Source of the DNA: Lichenostomus cassidix
Lineage: Eukaryota > Chordata > Aves > Passeriformes > Meliphagidae
Assembly: GCA_008360975.2 (NCBI GenBank)
Contig: CM039180.1
Location: 14,103,122 to 14,167,121, forward strand
Length of the DNA: 64,000 nt
Direction of reading: 5' to 3'
Part shown: positions 10,577 through 24,200 of the stretch, in pieces
How positions within the stretch are numbered: position 1 is the stretch's first letter
Layout: each line of letters starts with the position of its first letter
Position numbers and translations under genes: made by a program
The notes under the pieces: model-generated
What the model was told of the DNA's origin: nothing
Databases searched by the model: none
Seen by the model: only the letters and a program-made list of their open reading frames with translations

Positions 10577-13460
10577 GTGGTTTCAGTGCTTCTCGGCTGG
10601 GTGGCAGCGGTGTCACAGCCCCCAGCAGAGCCTACCCCTGTCCCAGGCACGGCTGTGCCGCCAGGAGACACTGCCAAGACATGGCACGGGAAAAGCACGG
10701 GGGAAATGGCTCAGAAAAGGCGAAATACTGGAATGGTCCCAGGAGATTTTAATTTCTTTCTCCTTTTTCTGCCGCTTTAACTTTTCAGGGCAGTGACACT
10801 AATGAGCTGTGATGGAAGTGAAGTCAATAATCACGTATGCCACGCCAGACACAGCACATTGATTTTTAAGTCTCCTCTCACTAATTAGTGACAGCCTTTG
10901 TAGGGACTGACTGCAGCGCTTAAACCTCTGGCAGCAGGAAAGGCAAAGCAACACAGAAGAAAGGAAAAAAAGAAAAGCCTTTGCTTGATTTGTGACTTTC
11001 ATGATGTTTTTACTAGAATCATAGTGCAATAGCTTAAAAACTGTTTTAAAAATAGATCTAATGGTGTATCATAAGTTTTAATAACTTTTAAAAAATAATT
11101 TCAGTTTACTGCTCACTCCAGACAACCCAAGTAAAACATAGGTACAAGTCAGCATGAGGTTGCTGCAGGGGAAAAAGTTGTATCAGGATTTGATCATTCC
11201 TGTAATTCTGCTACTTAATTGAACACGAACCAATGTAAGTATTGAGGAGTCTTGTTGAGGTGCCTAAAGCTTGAGGCACAGCTGTCCTCACAGGGCCTGC
11301 ACCCCTCACAGGTACAGCAAGGAACATTCCTGAAGCTGTCTGTTAGAAAGTTCACTTGGGCTCTCTTCTAAAATTTTGCTACATGAGGTTTCCCTTTGCT
11401 AATACAACAATAATTAATACATATTTCTTCTTCTTAAAATAATTTAATAATAATAATAATAATAAATAATACATCTTTATTCTTCTTAAAATAATGAATT
11501 TTAAAATACAGATATTCAATAAGAATGATTCTCCATTTTCATGTAGTTATGCCCCTCTGTATTTATAAACTAATTGTTGCAAAGACACATGCCTACCTAA
11601 CAAAAAAAAATTGGAAAATTAGCAAAATGGTATGCTAATGAGTTATACTTGTTCACTGAGGCAGCCAGTGAGTTATACCTGTTCAAAGAGCACGAAGAAG
11701 GCTTTATATAAGAGATTGTGCAGGTCAGTATAGTCCTGGAATGGGTTCATAATATGGCTGAAGAACTAATTGAGACAGAAATAACTAAACACTTTCTAGT
11801 TCTGATCAGAAAGTTTGATTCTTTTAAGACAGTTAACGAATGTTGTTTCCAGATTTTTAAAAAATTAATGACAAAATCCAGAAAACGTGAATAGAATTGT
11901 TCATATGATTTTCTACTTGAAAGACTAATGGAAAAATATGACTGTCACTGTCTTTTCCTCATTCACTGTGACTGATTGTTTTCCCTCACTACTTTCTCAT
12001 GCCTCTGGTGTTCATTGTAACATGGATTATTTGTCTTGCTTGCTGCTGTTGGTAAGTGGCAGTAATAATGATAAATGCCCATGTTTGGGGATTAGGCCAC
12101 ACCAAAGAGTGGCTTAATCTCTCTCTCCTCCCTCATGCATCCTAGTTTTGCCCCAAAGTGGTGCATGAAGAATAGGGTAGTAGCATGGGACACTAGAGGC
12201 AGTATGAGATTTCAGAGTAAGAGGAATGCCAGGATATAATACAGAAAGTGTATTAAATCAGGCTGTGCAGCTTGTTTACAGTGGGATTGACCAAGAACTG
12301 CTTGTAAAAGAAATGAGGTTAAAATTAATGAGCAGGTGAATCTGCGTATGTAATTTGTCAGAGCAAGCAACCAATACAAAATAATGACTCTAATTAAAGT
12401 CAGGAGCCCAGGAGGAGAAGGATACTTCAAACAAACCCCAATAGTAGCCAATCAAGCATTCAGCTCAATGTGTATGTTCAGTCTCCTTGTCTATAGGTTT
12501 AAACCCCAGTACCCTTTAGCTGTACTGAGGAACATGGGGTTAATTACCTGTCCCAGCTCAGGCGTTCAGCCACACCACACGCTTGTTTCCCATGAGCAAA
12601 CAGGCTCTTTGCTGAAGTAAGGGTTATCTGTTTCCAGGTGTTATCCCAAGTATGCAAGAAACGACATCTGAAAGAGCTTGTCCTCTTACGTGATCAGCTT
12701 CCACTGGTTTTCATACAACTCCACTAAAACCAAAGTGAGCACTATGTTAAGGATATGGTTTTTTCCTCTTTCCTTATAGTTTGCCAGTAGAGGTGTTTCT
12801 GGGAACAGGTTTCCTTACAGTGTAGGTTTCAATGGTGCTGTTCCTTGGAGGCACATTCCAGCTGGGGAGGGGATGTCAGTCTCTTTGCACTTCTTACAAG
12901 AAGCACCAACACAAGATGTTCTCTAAATATTTTTGTGCAGTACAAAAAAGTATTTGGTGAGGAAGCAGCAGGGTCTCTGTGCTCTGTGTGAATGAGTGCT
13001 GTATTGCAAACCCTGTGTGTTACCACCATGACACGATTTTTCTCTCTCACCACAAATAAGTCAACAGTGGCCGGCTGAGTCAGGCTTGCAATGAGCTCCT
13101 GAATCTCCTTTTGATGCTGTTTCTTTTGTTCTTTGCCCTCCCTGTAATACTGAGTACATGACCCGATTCAGTCTATGGATCAGTGTTATCCAGAGTCTTG
13201 GAGAGGAATGACCACAGGGACAGTGCTTCTTCCAGGTCACCTCCTGTCTCTGGGAAAGGCTGCAGGAGCACCAAGTAGAAGACAAACAGGGGAAGGGAAA
13301 AGGCTCAAGACATGCACTATGAGACAGAGCACAAGTGGGAATGCAGCTGTGTCGATAACACCTACAGAGCCAGGATTTTGCATCATCCTGAAGGAATCAA
13401 ATGCCACAAAGCTGCACAGAAAAGCTCTTCCTTGAAAATTCAATGATGAGAAAGTAGACT
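10577..13460. other. AT-rich intergenic sequence, no gene seen
   Basis: Contains the AAT microsatellite near 11440-11470 and no recognisable exon or structural RNA. The open frames are short and unrelated to known families. Confidence 0.5.
11440..11470. repeat. (AAT)n microsatellite
   Basis: About eight AAT units with one imperfect unit. Two similar AT-rich segments flank it, each containing TTCTTCTTAAAATAAT or a near copy, suggesting a small local duplication. Confidence 0.8.
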
Positions 13461-13464
13461 TAGA

Positions 13465-15089
13465 TTATTAACAAAGCACAGTTTTAATAAAAATGTTTAA
13501 GGCTTACATTTCAAAATTACTTACAAATAAACTTAATCACAATGCATATATTCTTAAGTTTTAAAAAACCAACCATATTAATTCTAAGATAATAGATATT
13601 TTCTGAGTTATAAAATCCCATATAAATAGCATATTCTTCTCAGTACACTGATTATAAGAATACATAAAAATTGGGATACATATCTGAAAGGAATCCTGAG
13701 TATGCACTTCACAACTGGCAGAAAATAGAACAATGCTAGAGTTGGACACAAAAATGCTGTTGTCCCAGTATACAATTTTCTCAAAAAAAGAAAACAAAAA
13801 CTAACCCCCCCCAAAAAACAAAACAAAACAGCAAAAAAAAACTGTGCAAAAAAGGGAGAACTTTTTGGTTGCTCAACCTTGTTCATCTCCACAGACTCAG
13901 GAATGACTCTGGATACTCCACTCCTTGAAATTTTGGGAGCACTGTGTGGATTCTTCTGGTTTCAAAAAAAGAGAATGACATCTGTCTTCAGCTGGACAGA
14001 AATAAGGCACTTCCTTAGAGCAGGTCAGTGTGGGCAGCTTGGATTTACAGCCAGAGAGCAGCAAAAGGTGTCTCTTGAATGACAATGTGTGGAAACAAAT
14101 TTGGAAGAGGCAGCCAATTCTTTCACTCCTCAAGATTCCCCTGATTCTCCCCCAAAATAACAATATAAATTCAAACAAGAATGAATTAAGTGGAAACTTT
14201 GCATGTTAGAAACATTTTTTTTTAGACTGAGGTAAGCAAACAAACAAGTTGGACTAAGAGCAAGTTGTAGCAGCATTTAGATCAGGGCATTTATCCCGTG
14301 CTTTCTCTTCCCTCTTCCAAGAAAGCTGCACAAGAGATCTACGTGACTGGCAGTGTTCCCAGTGTGACTACACCTCCCAGGAACAGGCAGACTGCAGCAC
14401 TGCAGGAGGACACCCCCCTTGCAGAAGCCTCTTGGTGTGTTTAATTCAGAGCTATTTTATTATTGTAGCACAACGGCGTTTTTTCCAGTCATAATGAAAA
14501 ATGTCAATTATTCATGGAAGAAGTACAGACTATTCTTCCTGTTGTTTTCAAAGAGTAATGTAGTCGTTATGTATTCCTTTAAACACTGCTGTTAGATAAT
14601 ATATGATGTTTTTTCATAGGGTCATGAGCTCTGACATTACTAAACCATGAATCATAAGAGCAAACTCATACATGCAAACTGCAGTAAACACACAGAGGCT
14701 TAAATTTTGCTTCTTATTAGAGTGTCAACTCAGTAGAGATAATGAAGTAAATAAGAGTCATTTATAATCTCCTGGCTTATTCCCAGTTTAACTGGGATCA
14801 AAAACCAGATGAACAATGTTATACTGAAGTTGAGCCGTAATTGCAGAGAGCAGAACTTCACAGGTCAACAACAGATGCATGGTAACATTTTAGAATCAGA
14901 AATTCTCAACAGTTTTCTGTCCTTTCAAATATTACAAATAACTTCTTTCTTCTTGGCATCCTATGAATACTCTTATGGTATTTTTTTCCTGGTTTAGTTT
15001 AAAAGTGTCAGCAAGAAGAAGTTGTAAATATTGCACAGTATGTAAGGATGGAAGACTAGAAAAGAGAAGGGCACTTGCAGGGTGTCTTT
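13465..15089 (-). other. LRRK2: Candidate LRRK2 3' UTR
   Basis: AT-rich sequence directly after the LRRK2 stop. On the minus strand there is an AATAAA at 14461-14456 and an ATTAAA at 13488-13483 followed by TG-rich sequence. The distal site would give a UTR of about 1.6 kb, similar to my memory of the human one. The end point is inferred, not observed. Confidence 0.35.
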
Positions 15090-15211
15090 TCAGTCCAAAG
15101 AAAAGCTCTTCATTTTTTCTGCTAGTTCCTGTCTCATTTCTATGTGTTTTTTCAGGTTTTGCACTTCATGGGGCAAATTAATGTCCCACACGGACACGCA
15201 GGATTGTAACT
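15090..15211 (-). CDS. LRRK2: LRRK2 exon 51 (last): final WD40 strand, C-terminal helix, stop
   Basis: 122 nt after TTTTTCCCCAG. Reads [20 protein letters not shown] then the C-terminal helix RQELAEKM and the tail KSFSLD, TGA at 15092-15090. Human ends RRTSVE, so the last six residues differ and the human Thr2524 phosphosite has no obvious counterpart. Confidence 0.95.
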
Positions 15212-18200
15212 CTGGGGAAAAAGAAGGAAATTTGAAAACTGCAACAGCGATGACTTATTGCATACTTAGAAATGGTTTTGCTTATCTGCTTATTTTCAAT
15301 TACTCATAAAGTCACCCAATGAAGCATGACCCTTAGGACCCAGAAGACAAGTTACACGGCATTTCACGTGTGAGGTGATGCAGCTGTGGGGTACAAGCTC
15401 TTTGTACTTGCACAATGATTTGGATTCCAGTTCCTAAATTTAGAGTATCCCATTTAAAAGTACTGGAAAACCATTTCTGGTGCCTGTAGGCCATAAAGTA
15501 CTGATCTGAGCTACAGCTAATGCCAATACTGAGGTACCTGCTAAAATTTCATCTCTATCTTCTCAAGCAGATAGACCCTAAATGCTTATGAGACTCAAAC
15601 CCCATTCACTATAAAATAAAAACTAATTTCATAAGGTAGTGAATATACTGAGAAAAGGTCACTTCTTCAATCTCCATTCATGCAAACAACTCTTTATTCA
15701 GGAAGAATTCACAGTGGTTTTAGTGGAATAGAGATAATCAAGAGCTGGGTCTTACAAACTAAGGCCCCAAGGATTCTGGTGTCTCTGATTCCTCTCTATG
15801 ACTAATGTCACTCTTAAATAAAATAGAAGTGCTAAAAAGACAGTAAGTGTTCTTACAGCATCAGGAATCAGGGAATACCATAATATAAACCCCAGTGCTC
15901 TAAAGTTTTACTCAGTCAGCTCATCTACACTTGCTGTCCTTAACTTTATACTATCATTGCCACATTTTTAGAAGTCACTGAAACTGGGATGAGATAAAGC
16001 GAAGAAGGGCATTGATCAGAGTATCAACTGTAATTGTTCTTAGAAAAATCCAAAGATGAAGATTTTCTATCTTCAAGCACTTGGCTACTCTAATTGTCAG
16101 GCAGCTTTTACTGATGTCTGACTGAAATCTCCCTTGCTGTAACAGAGACTGGTTAGTGCTTATCCTACCCACAGGGAATATGTAGAAGTCTTTATTCTCT
16201 TGCTCTGCATTTACATATTTGAAGTCTATTATCATGTCCTCTCTATTATTTATATTAAACAATTTAACTTCCTGCAATATTTCCTTACAGGTTGCATTTC
16301 TCTCCTCTGGACTATTCCTAATAGGCCAGATCATTCAGCAATATTCCAAATGGTTAGGCTCCTCCAGCAGAGGCCATATTAGCACTCAGAAGAGTGTGAG
16401 AATTAGCTTATGTCTTACAGACACCACTTTCATGGTGTGAGAGTGGTGTTTGTCTCTTCTGCACCCAGGTGACATGGCTGACTCATGACCAGCCTCTGAT
16501 CAATTCAGACCATTTTTCTGCAGCACTGCTGTTTAAGCTGAACATTTCCTCATGCTGGTACAATGGATCATTCCTAATTTGATAAAAGGTCTTGCATTTG
16601 TCCTTACAGAATTGTATCCTATTTCCTCCCAGACCATTTGTTCTATTTGTCAGGGTCACTTCAAGTTCTAATCCTGCCCTCGAGCGAGCTGTGAGTTGTT
16701 TGCAAATCTGAAAAGCACATTCAATATTCTTTCATCCACATCACTCATGAAAACATTGAGGATTCCTGACCTAGCACAGACACCTCTGGAAATCCATTTG
16801 ATACATTCTCCAATTAGACAATGACATTTACTCTCCAAATACAAGTTCCCAACAAGCTGTACTGTATTCTTCAAACACTGGCTTCCTCAGATACATTTTT
16901 GGAAGTTACTTTTAGTTTATATGAGCCCAGATATGCAAAAGAAAACAAAAACTATTTAGTAAAGAGTGTTTCAATAAAATTATGTCAAATGATGGTCATC
17001 AACTTTTCACTCTCAGTGAGTAGTCAAGCACAATAGTGTCTACTCCACTAGTAATACAAGTTAATAAAACACAGTTCAGGTACCTTTGTGATATTTGTTG
17101 TCTTCCGTGTCACTTTTATAGCAATATCCCAAAACAAGGACCACATTCTTGAGACTCCCTTTTTCAAAGAAATAAAATATCATATTTTAAATTTAATGTG
17201 GATTTTATAATTTTGGGACAGAAAGAGTAGATGACATCAAGGCACTTAGAGAAAAGAAAGCAAGAGTTCAATCAACCGGACCCTTTATTCAAAATCATTA
17301 ACCATGAAAAACCCAGACACGAAGACAATATAGCTTATGTCTCCATTTAATGTCAGGGTTTATCAGGGTTCCAAGGCATAAGCATGGGATTAGCTGACCA
17401 GCCTGCTGAACAAGCCCAAGAACAAAGCACCCTATTATATAGCACAGGCAGAGGTGGTAGAGTCACAGCAAACAGATGACACAGCAAAAGAACACACTGC
17501 AAGCGAAGTTCCAGTGCACAGCAGAACGTACCAGTAACCAGTCCAGTTATGAAAAAACCAAACCAACCAATTATGACAAAAACTGAGTAAAAATTATGAA
17601 CTAAAAGTTTTAAAATTCTGATGGCATGTGGGTGGGAAATGGGAATAGGGGATACATTGTAACAAGGTGCCCACTGAATAATGCAAAAAAAGACCAGGAA
17701 GACAGGAGTGTTTGGATCACAAAGGGATAAACAGAATGTGCCAGTGTTTCAATATCAACTGCTTGCTTATTTCCAGCATGACATGTCTATAAACGTCTTG
17801 CAAGAATAGCTAGAAGCTGTCACCTTCTCCTGCTACAGCAGCTCCCTGTTCCTATTGGCAGCACAATGAGGGTGGAGAGCTCTTGGCTTTAAGCTGGTAG
17901 AGGAATACAGGACCCAGCCTACACCCCTGGTCAGGATCAGGCCAGGGAAGGAACAGCCCCCACTGTGCAGCCACCCCAGCTGCAGCACTGCACCTCACAT
18001 CGCTTCGTGCATGGAGTCTTACAGTCCCAGGGAAAAGATGAGCCAGGGAGCAGTTTCTGGGGTATAAATAGGCTTGAGTATGGCTTAACTCAAAGCTGCA
18101 GTTTGGAAGTTTTCTAGTGGCCCCCAGGACCTCTGCAAGGTAGAGAGAGGTTTTTCCTGCCCAGAGGAGGTTGGCACTGCACTTCTCTGAGAGTGATGTA

Positions 18201-21200
18201 AATCTGGTTATAGTAGATGAGGGATGGTGGGAACCATACACATCCTCCATGCTCAGATTTTTCATCACTGTAATTTTTTTCTGCAGCCAGTCCTATTCAT
18301 ACTTCTTACAAAAGTGATTGGAACTTAAGTATAATGTTTCTTATTTAGACCCGGCTCCTGTCTTACTATATAGAAACCTAAATTTGCACTTGCAAAATGA
18401 ACTACACATTTACATCTAAATTTTCTCTATGGTAAGTCTCATGTCTATTAAACATCAATGTGTTAGGTGACAGAATTGGAAAATGACATTGTATTTCCAT
18501 ATTCATATATGAAGTACAAATAATATTAACGTCTCAAAGTCTGGCAATCTCTTTTCCCTGAAATATTTGCCTGTGATTGACATTATATGTTTTAACCTTA
18601 AGTGAAACTATTTCATACAAAAATATTTCCCTCTATCTTCTCTTATTTCACATAAGCAATGTGGTCCTGTTGAAGAACTACTCAGTAGCCTCAGTGCCAT
18701 TTTCACAGATTCCAGTAGAAACCAAGTCCTTGAATTTAGAAAAAAACCCCCAGCCCTTATAAATAATTGCTGTGAAAAGATGATCAAAAGAAAAAAGTAC
18801 ACATCAAACTGCATATATCAATCTTATTTGCCACTCTTGAGATTTGTGCAAACTCAGCTAAACTCTTTCTCCTGAATATTCATTTTTCTATAAATAAAAT
18901 TTTGATAAAAAATGTTGAGGTGACTGAGCCTCAAGGCTTTTTAAACTAGAGTGATGTATACAATGTATTTTCCCTATCAATGACAGCAGTAAGGCAAAAA
19001 TTATGTTTTCATAGTAACTATTCTTTACAAAATGCTAAAAATAAAATGTCCCTTTATAATATTAACACTGTAGCTGTCAGGACTAGATGGACTGAAAATG
19101 CTGTGCTATAGTTGGCACAATTAACAGCTGAGGATTGAACAGACTGTACACACTTGCTGTTTCAGGCAAAGGCAAGTCAGAGGAAGATGAGGTATTTTTG
19201 ACTCATACAACACTACCAGCACTATGACCTAACTGTAGACTATGGATTCTTCTGGTGCCAGAAAGGAAGAAACAGTGCCCAGAATAAGTAAACGATGGTC
19301 AGAAGAAAACATTCAAAGCCTGCAACTGTGATATCCGCTAGCAGGATTACAGTGTGTTTCTGAATTCACAGCAGCTTCAATATCCACAGAGAGAGAAGAC
19401 AGAAGCATAACACTTGAGATGGAGAAAGAACACAGACAGACACACACACGAGAAGAACGTGACAGAGGGTGGTGACAGCTGTGCTGAAGCACAGCACAAG
19501 GATGCAGTGAAGGTGGGGGTGTTCATGTGCAGATCAGTGACAAGCCAGAGAAGAGCTGCTGCTTTATGTGGGCACAGGTATTCAGCCTGCTGGTATTCAG
19601 CTAGCACCAGACAGTCTGACACTGATGCCGTGGAGTAGAATGAGTGAGAAAATCATGGATAATGCTAATCTGTTCCTGGAACGCCATAACAAACAGGACA
19701 CAGCAAACCTAAACTTAGCATTCATTTCAAAGTACTTCTGATGTGATGGTTTTACTTACCCAGCTGAGCTGTTATCATGACTCGAACAGAATCACAGAAC
19801 TTGTCTATAACTCGTACAGGACGACGCGTTGATAAATCAAGCAGCAAGATATGTCCTCCTCCTGTCCCTATCCACAGTGCAGTGTTTTTCTGCAGGCAAA
19901 TTGTCTTCACTCTTCCAGAATAAGCCAGTTTATGTTTTGATTCCTTATTTAATTTTTCCACTTTGCTTCTACAAGTATAGAAAGAATTTGTATTGGACTT
20001 TGGTGGCACCTTATTCTGCAACTGCTGGAACGACTCTCTGAATACCAGACTTTTAAGCAACTGTTCACCAAGACAAGTCACAAAATTCTCATGCAAACAA
20101 ACTGGGATGAAAACTATTGGACTTCTAAGAGCCAGCTGGTCTGCTTCAGAAGGCCTTTAAATAGGAGGCAGGTACACTTCTCTGTTCTCTCCCAGTCTGC
20201 AGGAGGTTAATGTCACAGCAATGTGGGAATAGCACACCTACACCTGCTCTTAACCTCACCATAAAAGTAAATGGATGTGGCATGCTAAGGGAGAGGAGCA
20301 ATTTAAATGCAAATGAAAAAGTCGTCACTGTTAATAAAACTCTGATTTCCTACTGAATTTGTGCACTGGAGAGAGAAGCCATTCTTGTTCAGGAAGTAAC
20401 TGGATTACTATTAGCACCTGATGGATAGCAAAAGATTTTCTTTCTTGAGTTAAATGTGTCCCCTTGACATCACAGAGAAATTGTGAAATATAATAAGGGT
20501 CTTTAAAAAGTGGGATTCTACATGGAATACTCTGAAGTTCTGGGCTAAAAACAGGATAGGAAATCCACACTTGCCCAATCAATTGGGCAAATCCCTTACC
20601 TCTGGTAGGTTAGGGTACCATGCTAGAGAAGGCAATCTGATACTCAGCTTCCTATCAACCAGGCCAACAATCTGAAACAAAATACTTACTTAAGAAAATG
20701 TGCACAGTCAATTAATTCAGAAAGTTTTTCTGTCTTCTTGTCCCAGATTTCCACAAAATGGCTGTTTTTCTTTGCCAAGTAGATTGATTTGTCTATTGCT
20801 ATTGAAATAATGTTTGCATCACTGTAAGCATTATGACAGAACCTAGAAGAGAGAATAATTCAAGTTAGATACACAGAAAACACCTAGTAGAAAACCTTAA
20901 CTATTATGAGTGGGATTAGTTTCCCTCTGACTCTTGCAGAATCATTCAGCCTTAAAACCAAACTAGGCTAAGATACAACTGAAAGGCTTTGCTTTAATCT
21001 TCCTACAGTTTGACATAAATTTTCACAGTAGCAGAGTTACGCTGATGACATCCTTGGAGGCACATTAATGCTCAAAGTCTATTAATAAATCTTTCTCATC
21101 AAACACTATTTTCTCTGCTCAGGAAAAACTCCCCTTAACTTCAGAGAGGATTTGTCCATGTGAGAATTACACCAAACACTCCCAAACCCTCAGTCAGTAA

Positions 21201-24200
21201 TTTCTAAATAGTGAGAAGTCAGCAATCAGAGGTGATTAAATATATATAGGGCAAAGATATGCACACATATCACCCTGACAAACATAGAAGGACAACTACT
21301 ATGACAAATATGTATGTGTAATCCTAAGTAAACAGGGCCTGGACCAATGCAATTGACAGAGAAAAACTGATCATCTGCATTTACACATTTTCTGAATAGA
21401 TATTGACTTCATAAATCCTCTATGGAGTAAAAATGTATTTCCTTGTTTAAAAGGACCAACATGTACTTTCAACACTACTCACTGACGCTTCATCTATATT
21501 ACGGAAAGAAAAGAACAGAAACAAGCAAATTCAAAGAATGAGCTCTAGAACAAGACATTATATCAAAGTACTGCCAGAAAGCTTTAATGAAAACAAATGA
21601 GCCAAGTAACATCATGTATAAAAATAAAAAACTTACAGTTGACTTGTCTTTGTTTCAATGAGTTTTTGAACAGAGAAGTCACTGGTTAAGGCAATGATTT
21701 TTGTTCCACAGCCTCCCCAGATTACATTTTTTTCAGATAAGCATAAGGATTCATTTAAGCACATCACAGGTGTGCTAACATTTCCTATAGTCAGTATCTT
21801 CAAAGGTGTAGCACCCTTACACTGAAAGCAAAAATATACTCTGCATTAGAAACAAGGAGGATGCAGACACTCCAAATCTTGTTAAAACAAGGCCACACAG
21901 CCTGCTGAATTAAATTTATGCATCCAGATTCTCTGATGGTTCAGAATATTTCCAGAATGTTACTGACTGAAAAGGGCTGTATTCCCATTACAGATGTCCC
22001 ATAGCAAACAGCCTGTGAGCAGAAACAGGTCAGAGCAGGGACTGACACTTTCTGCAGCCCCTGGCACAATTCAAGAATAGGCTGGAAAGTCACATCCATG
22101 TCTTTGGAGCAGTCCTACACTGGATCTTAATCTAGTTCTGAAATGCCCTGCAATTCCATAACTGCTCCAAGCTGTATATGATCAGGAGCTAAACCTTCAG
22201 GTACCAGCTGATATACACAGCTCCCAGCATTTCTTTATCTGTTGTGTGAGTAGAATTTTGACCTACAGAAAACCTAAAAATAATTTATTTGTGAGCACAG
22301 ATGTTCTACAAAAATTTACTAAATCAGAAGAAAAAGGAGCTATTACAGCAATAAATAAAGGAGATATTAAATCTGTTAGAATATTCTTAACAACAACCAT
22401 TAATGTCAGTGTCTACCCAGTTTGCCAGGCCTTTCAAAGGAATTTTCCACCTCTTAACTCTATTGTTTAAAGCAGTTACTGTAAAACATGTGCAGTTTCT
22501 CTCAGACTGCAGTAGAAAATTAATTTTAGTTTTAGAGAAGCTATTAAAAAATAAGTGGCATGAAATAAAGCTACTCTTGGTAGCTGCTTTAGATATTACT
22601 GAGAGCACATAGTAGAACAGACAAAAAAGAACAAGTCTACCTTTACTGCTCTGTCTTCAAAAACTGCCAGTCTGCCATCAGCTGTGCCTACCAAGAAGAA
22701 ATTCTTCTGTTTGCTGAAATAAAAGAAAATAATGAATTCTAGAAATGCCTCAATCAGGTAAGAAAAATTTAAATGAGATGTCTCTAGTATTTCAAGTATT
22801 CAATTTAACACTAAGAGCAAACACAACCCCTGTGATCAGGAATGTAGTCCCAAGTTACACTGGGTGCAAAATTAATTGGAAATGTAGGCAAATTAAGCAG
22901 CTGTCTGAACAAAACCGCAAAATGTTGAGATGTCATTTTCTGAATGCCTCTGTTTAGTAGTATTTTCAAAATGTTACCCAAAATATTTAAAATTCATTTA
23001 TACCTTTGCTTTGAAAGAGAATTGCAGTATAAACAAGTGATGGAATCTGACATTTTCTGCAGACGATGCCTTCTTGTTTCATCTTCTGTGTTAACTGCCC
23101 ACAGAGAACCAGACTGGGTTCCTGCTACAATCCAGTTTTCCTTCTCAGAAGGAAGAGTCACTAATGCCAAACTTATAATTTTACTGTCAGCAATATCCTG
23201 AGTCAGAAAAGAAGAAGAAAAAGAACTTGATAATGATTTCAGTAAGGGTAAATGCTAGTAAATTGCTGATGATAAAAATAGAGTACAATCTTCTTGGACT
23301 CTGGACAGACCCTTGGCCTAACTTCTCCTTTAAGAAATTTAATTCCCTATTAGTAGAATACATCATCAACTGTGCCACCTATTTTCAAAGCGCTGGGAAG
23401 GACCCCTCAAACAGTACACAGGAACATCTCTCAGCTGAATGCTGACAAAAAGGATATTCTTTCTATTCTAATCAAGGTTTCAAAGCCATCAGAGAATTGA
23501 ACAAATGGAACTACTGCAATACTAAATGCTAACAGTGAAAGTACTGGCCTGATACTTCTTTTTCTCATTTTATTTTTAGAAAAATAATGCATATAATTTA
23601 TACTAAAGCTACCAATTCAGATGTATGATGGTCAACAGATGGCAGATGGAAATAGAACTTAAACAACTTTGATGATGAGTCATTCTCAGTTCTGGCACAC
23701 ACGTTCATTGCAGCACATGAAGCCTGGATAAAACCTTTCCCCCTTACTGATGGGACAGGACTGAGATGTACAAAAATCAAATGAAAAGAACTGGAGGGCA
23801 TCCCCAAAATGGCACAAGGAGATGGCATTTGTGGGAAGTGAGAAACTATTAAGAGACTACTGCATTGTTAGAGGAGGTAGAGATATGAAGAGCTGCCTAA
23901 CTACTACTCCTTTCTGTGGCCTCCATGCTTTATAGTTTCCATCTCAGTGGAAGAAAGTAATCCAGTAGTGGAAAGACAGTATTATGAGAAAGTTCAGGCT
24001 GGATTGCAGGAAGAGAGTAAAACGCAACTCTTTTTCTACTTCATTTCACGGATACAATGATGACTCACTTATGAGCAATCTTCGTTCTCTCAAAACTTAG
24101 CTTTCCAGAAGTAATATCCTGTTGTTAAAATGCAATTAATTCTTCTGAAACACATCTGAGTGCCAGCAAAAAAAAAAAAAGAATAAATGTCAATTTTCCC

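Noticed and set aside
9863..10796. Open frames of 205 codons on both strands as a protein-coding gene.
   Set aside because: They overlap in opposite directions in GC-rich DNA, are low-complexity (Ala, Pro, Gly, Ser) and resemble no family; chance openness explains them.
17852..18268. 138-codon minus-strand frame as a gene.
   Set aside because: Lies inside a LRRK2 intron, has no recognisable domain, and sits beside LTR-like sequence.
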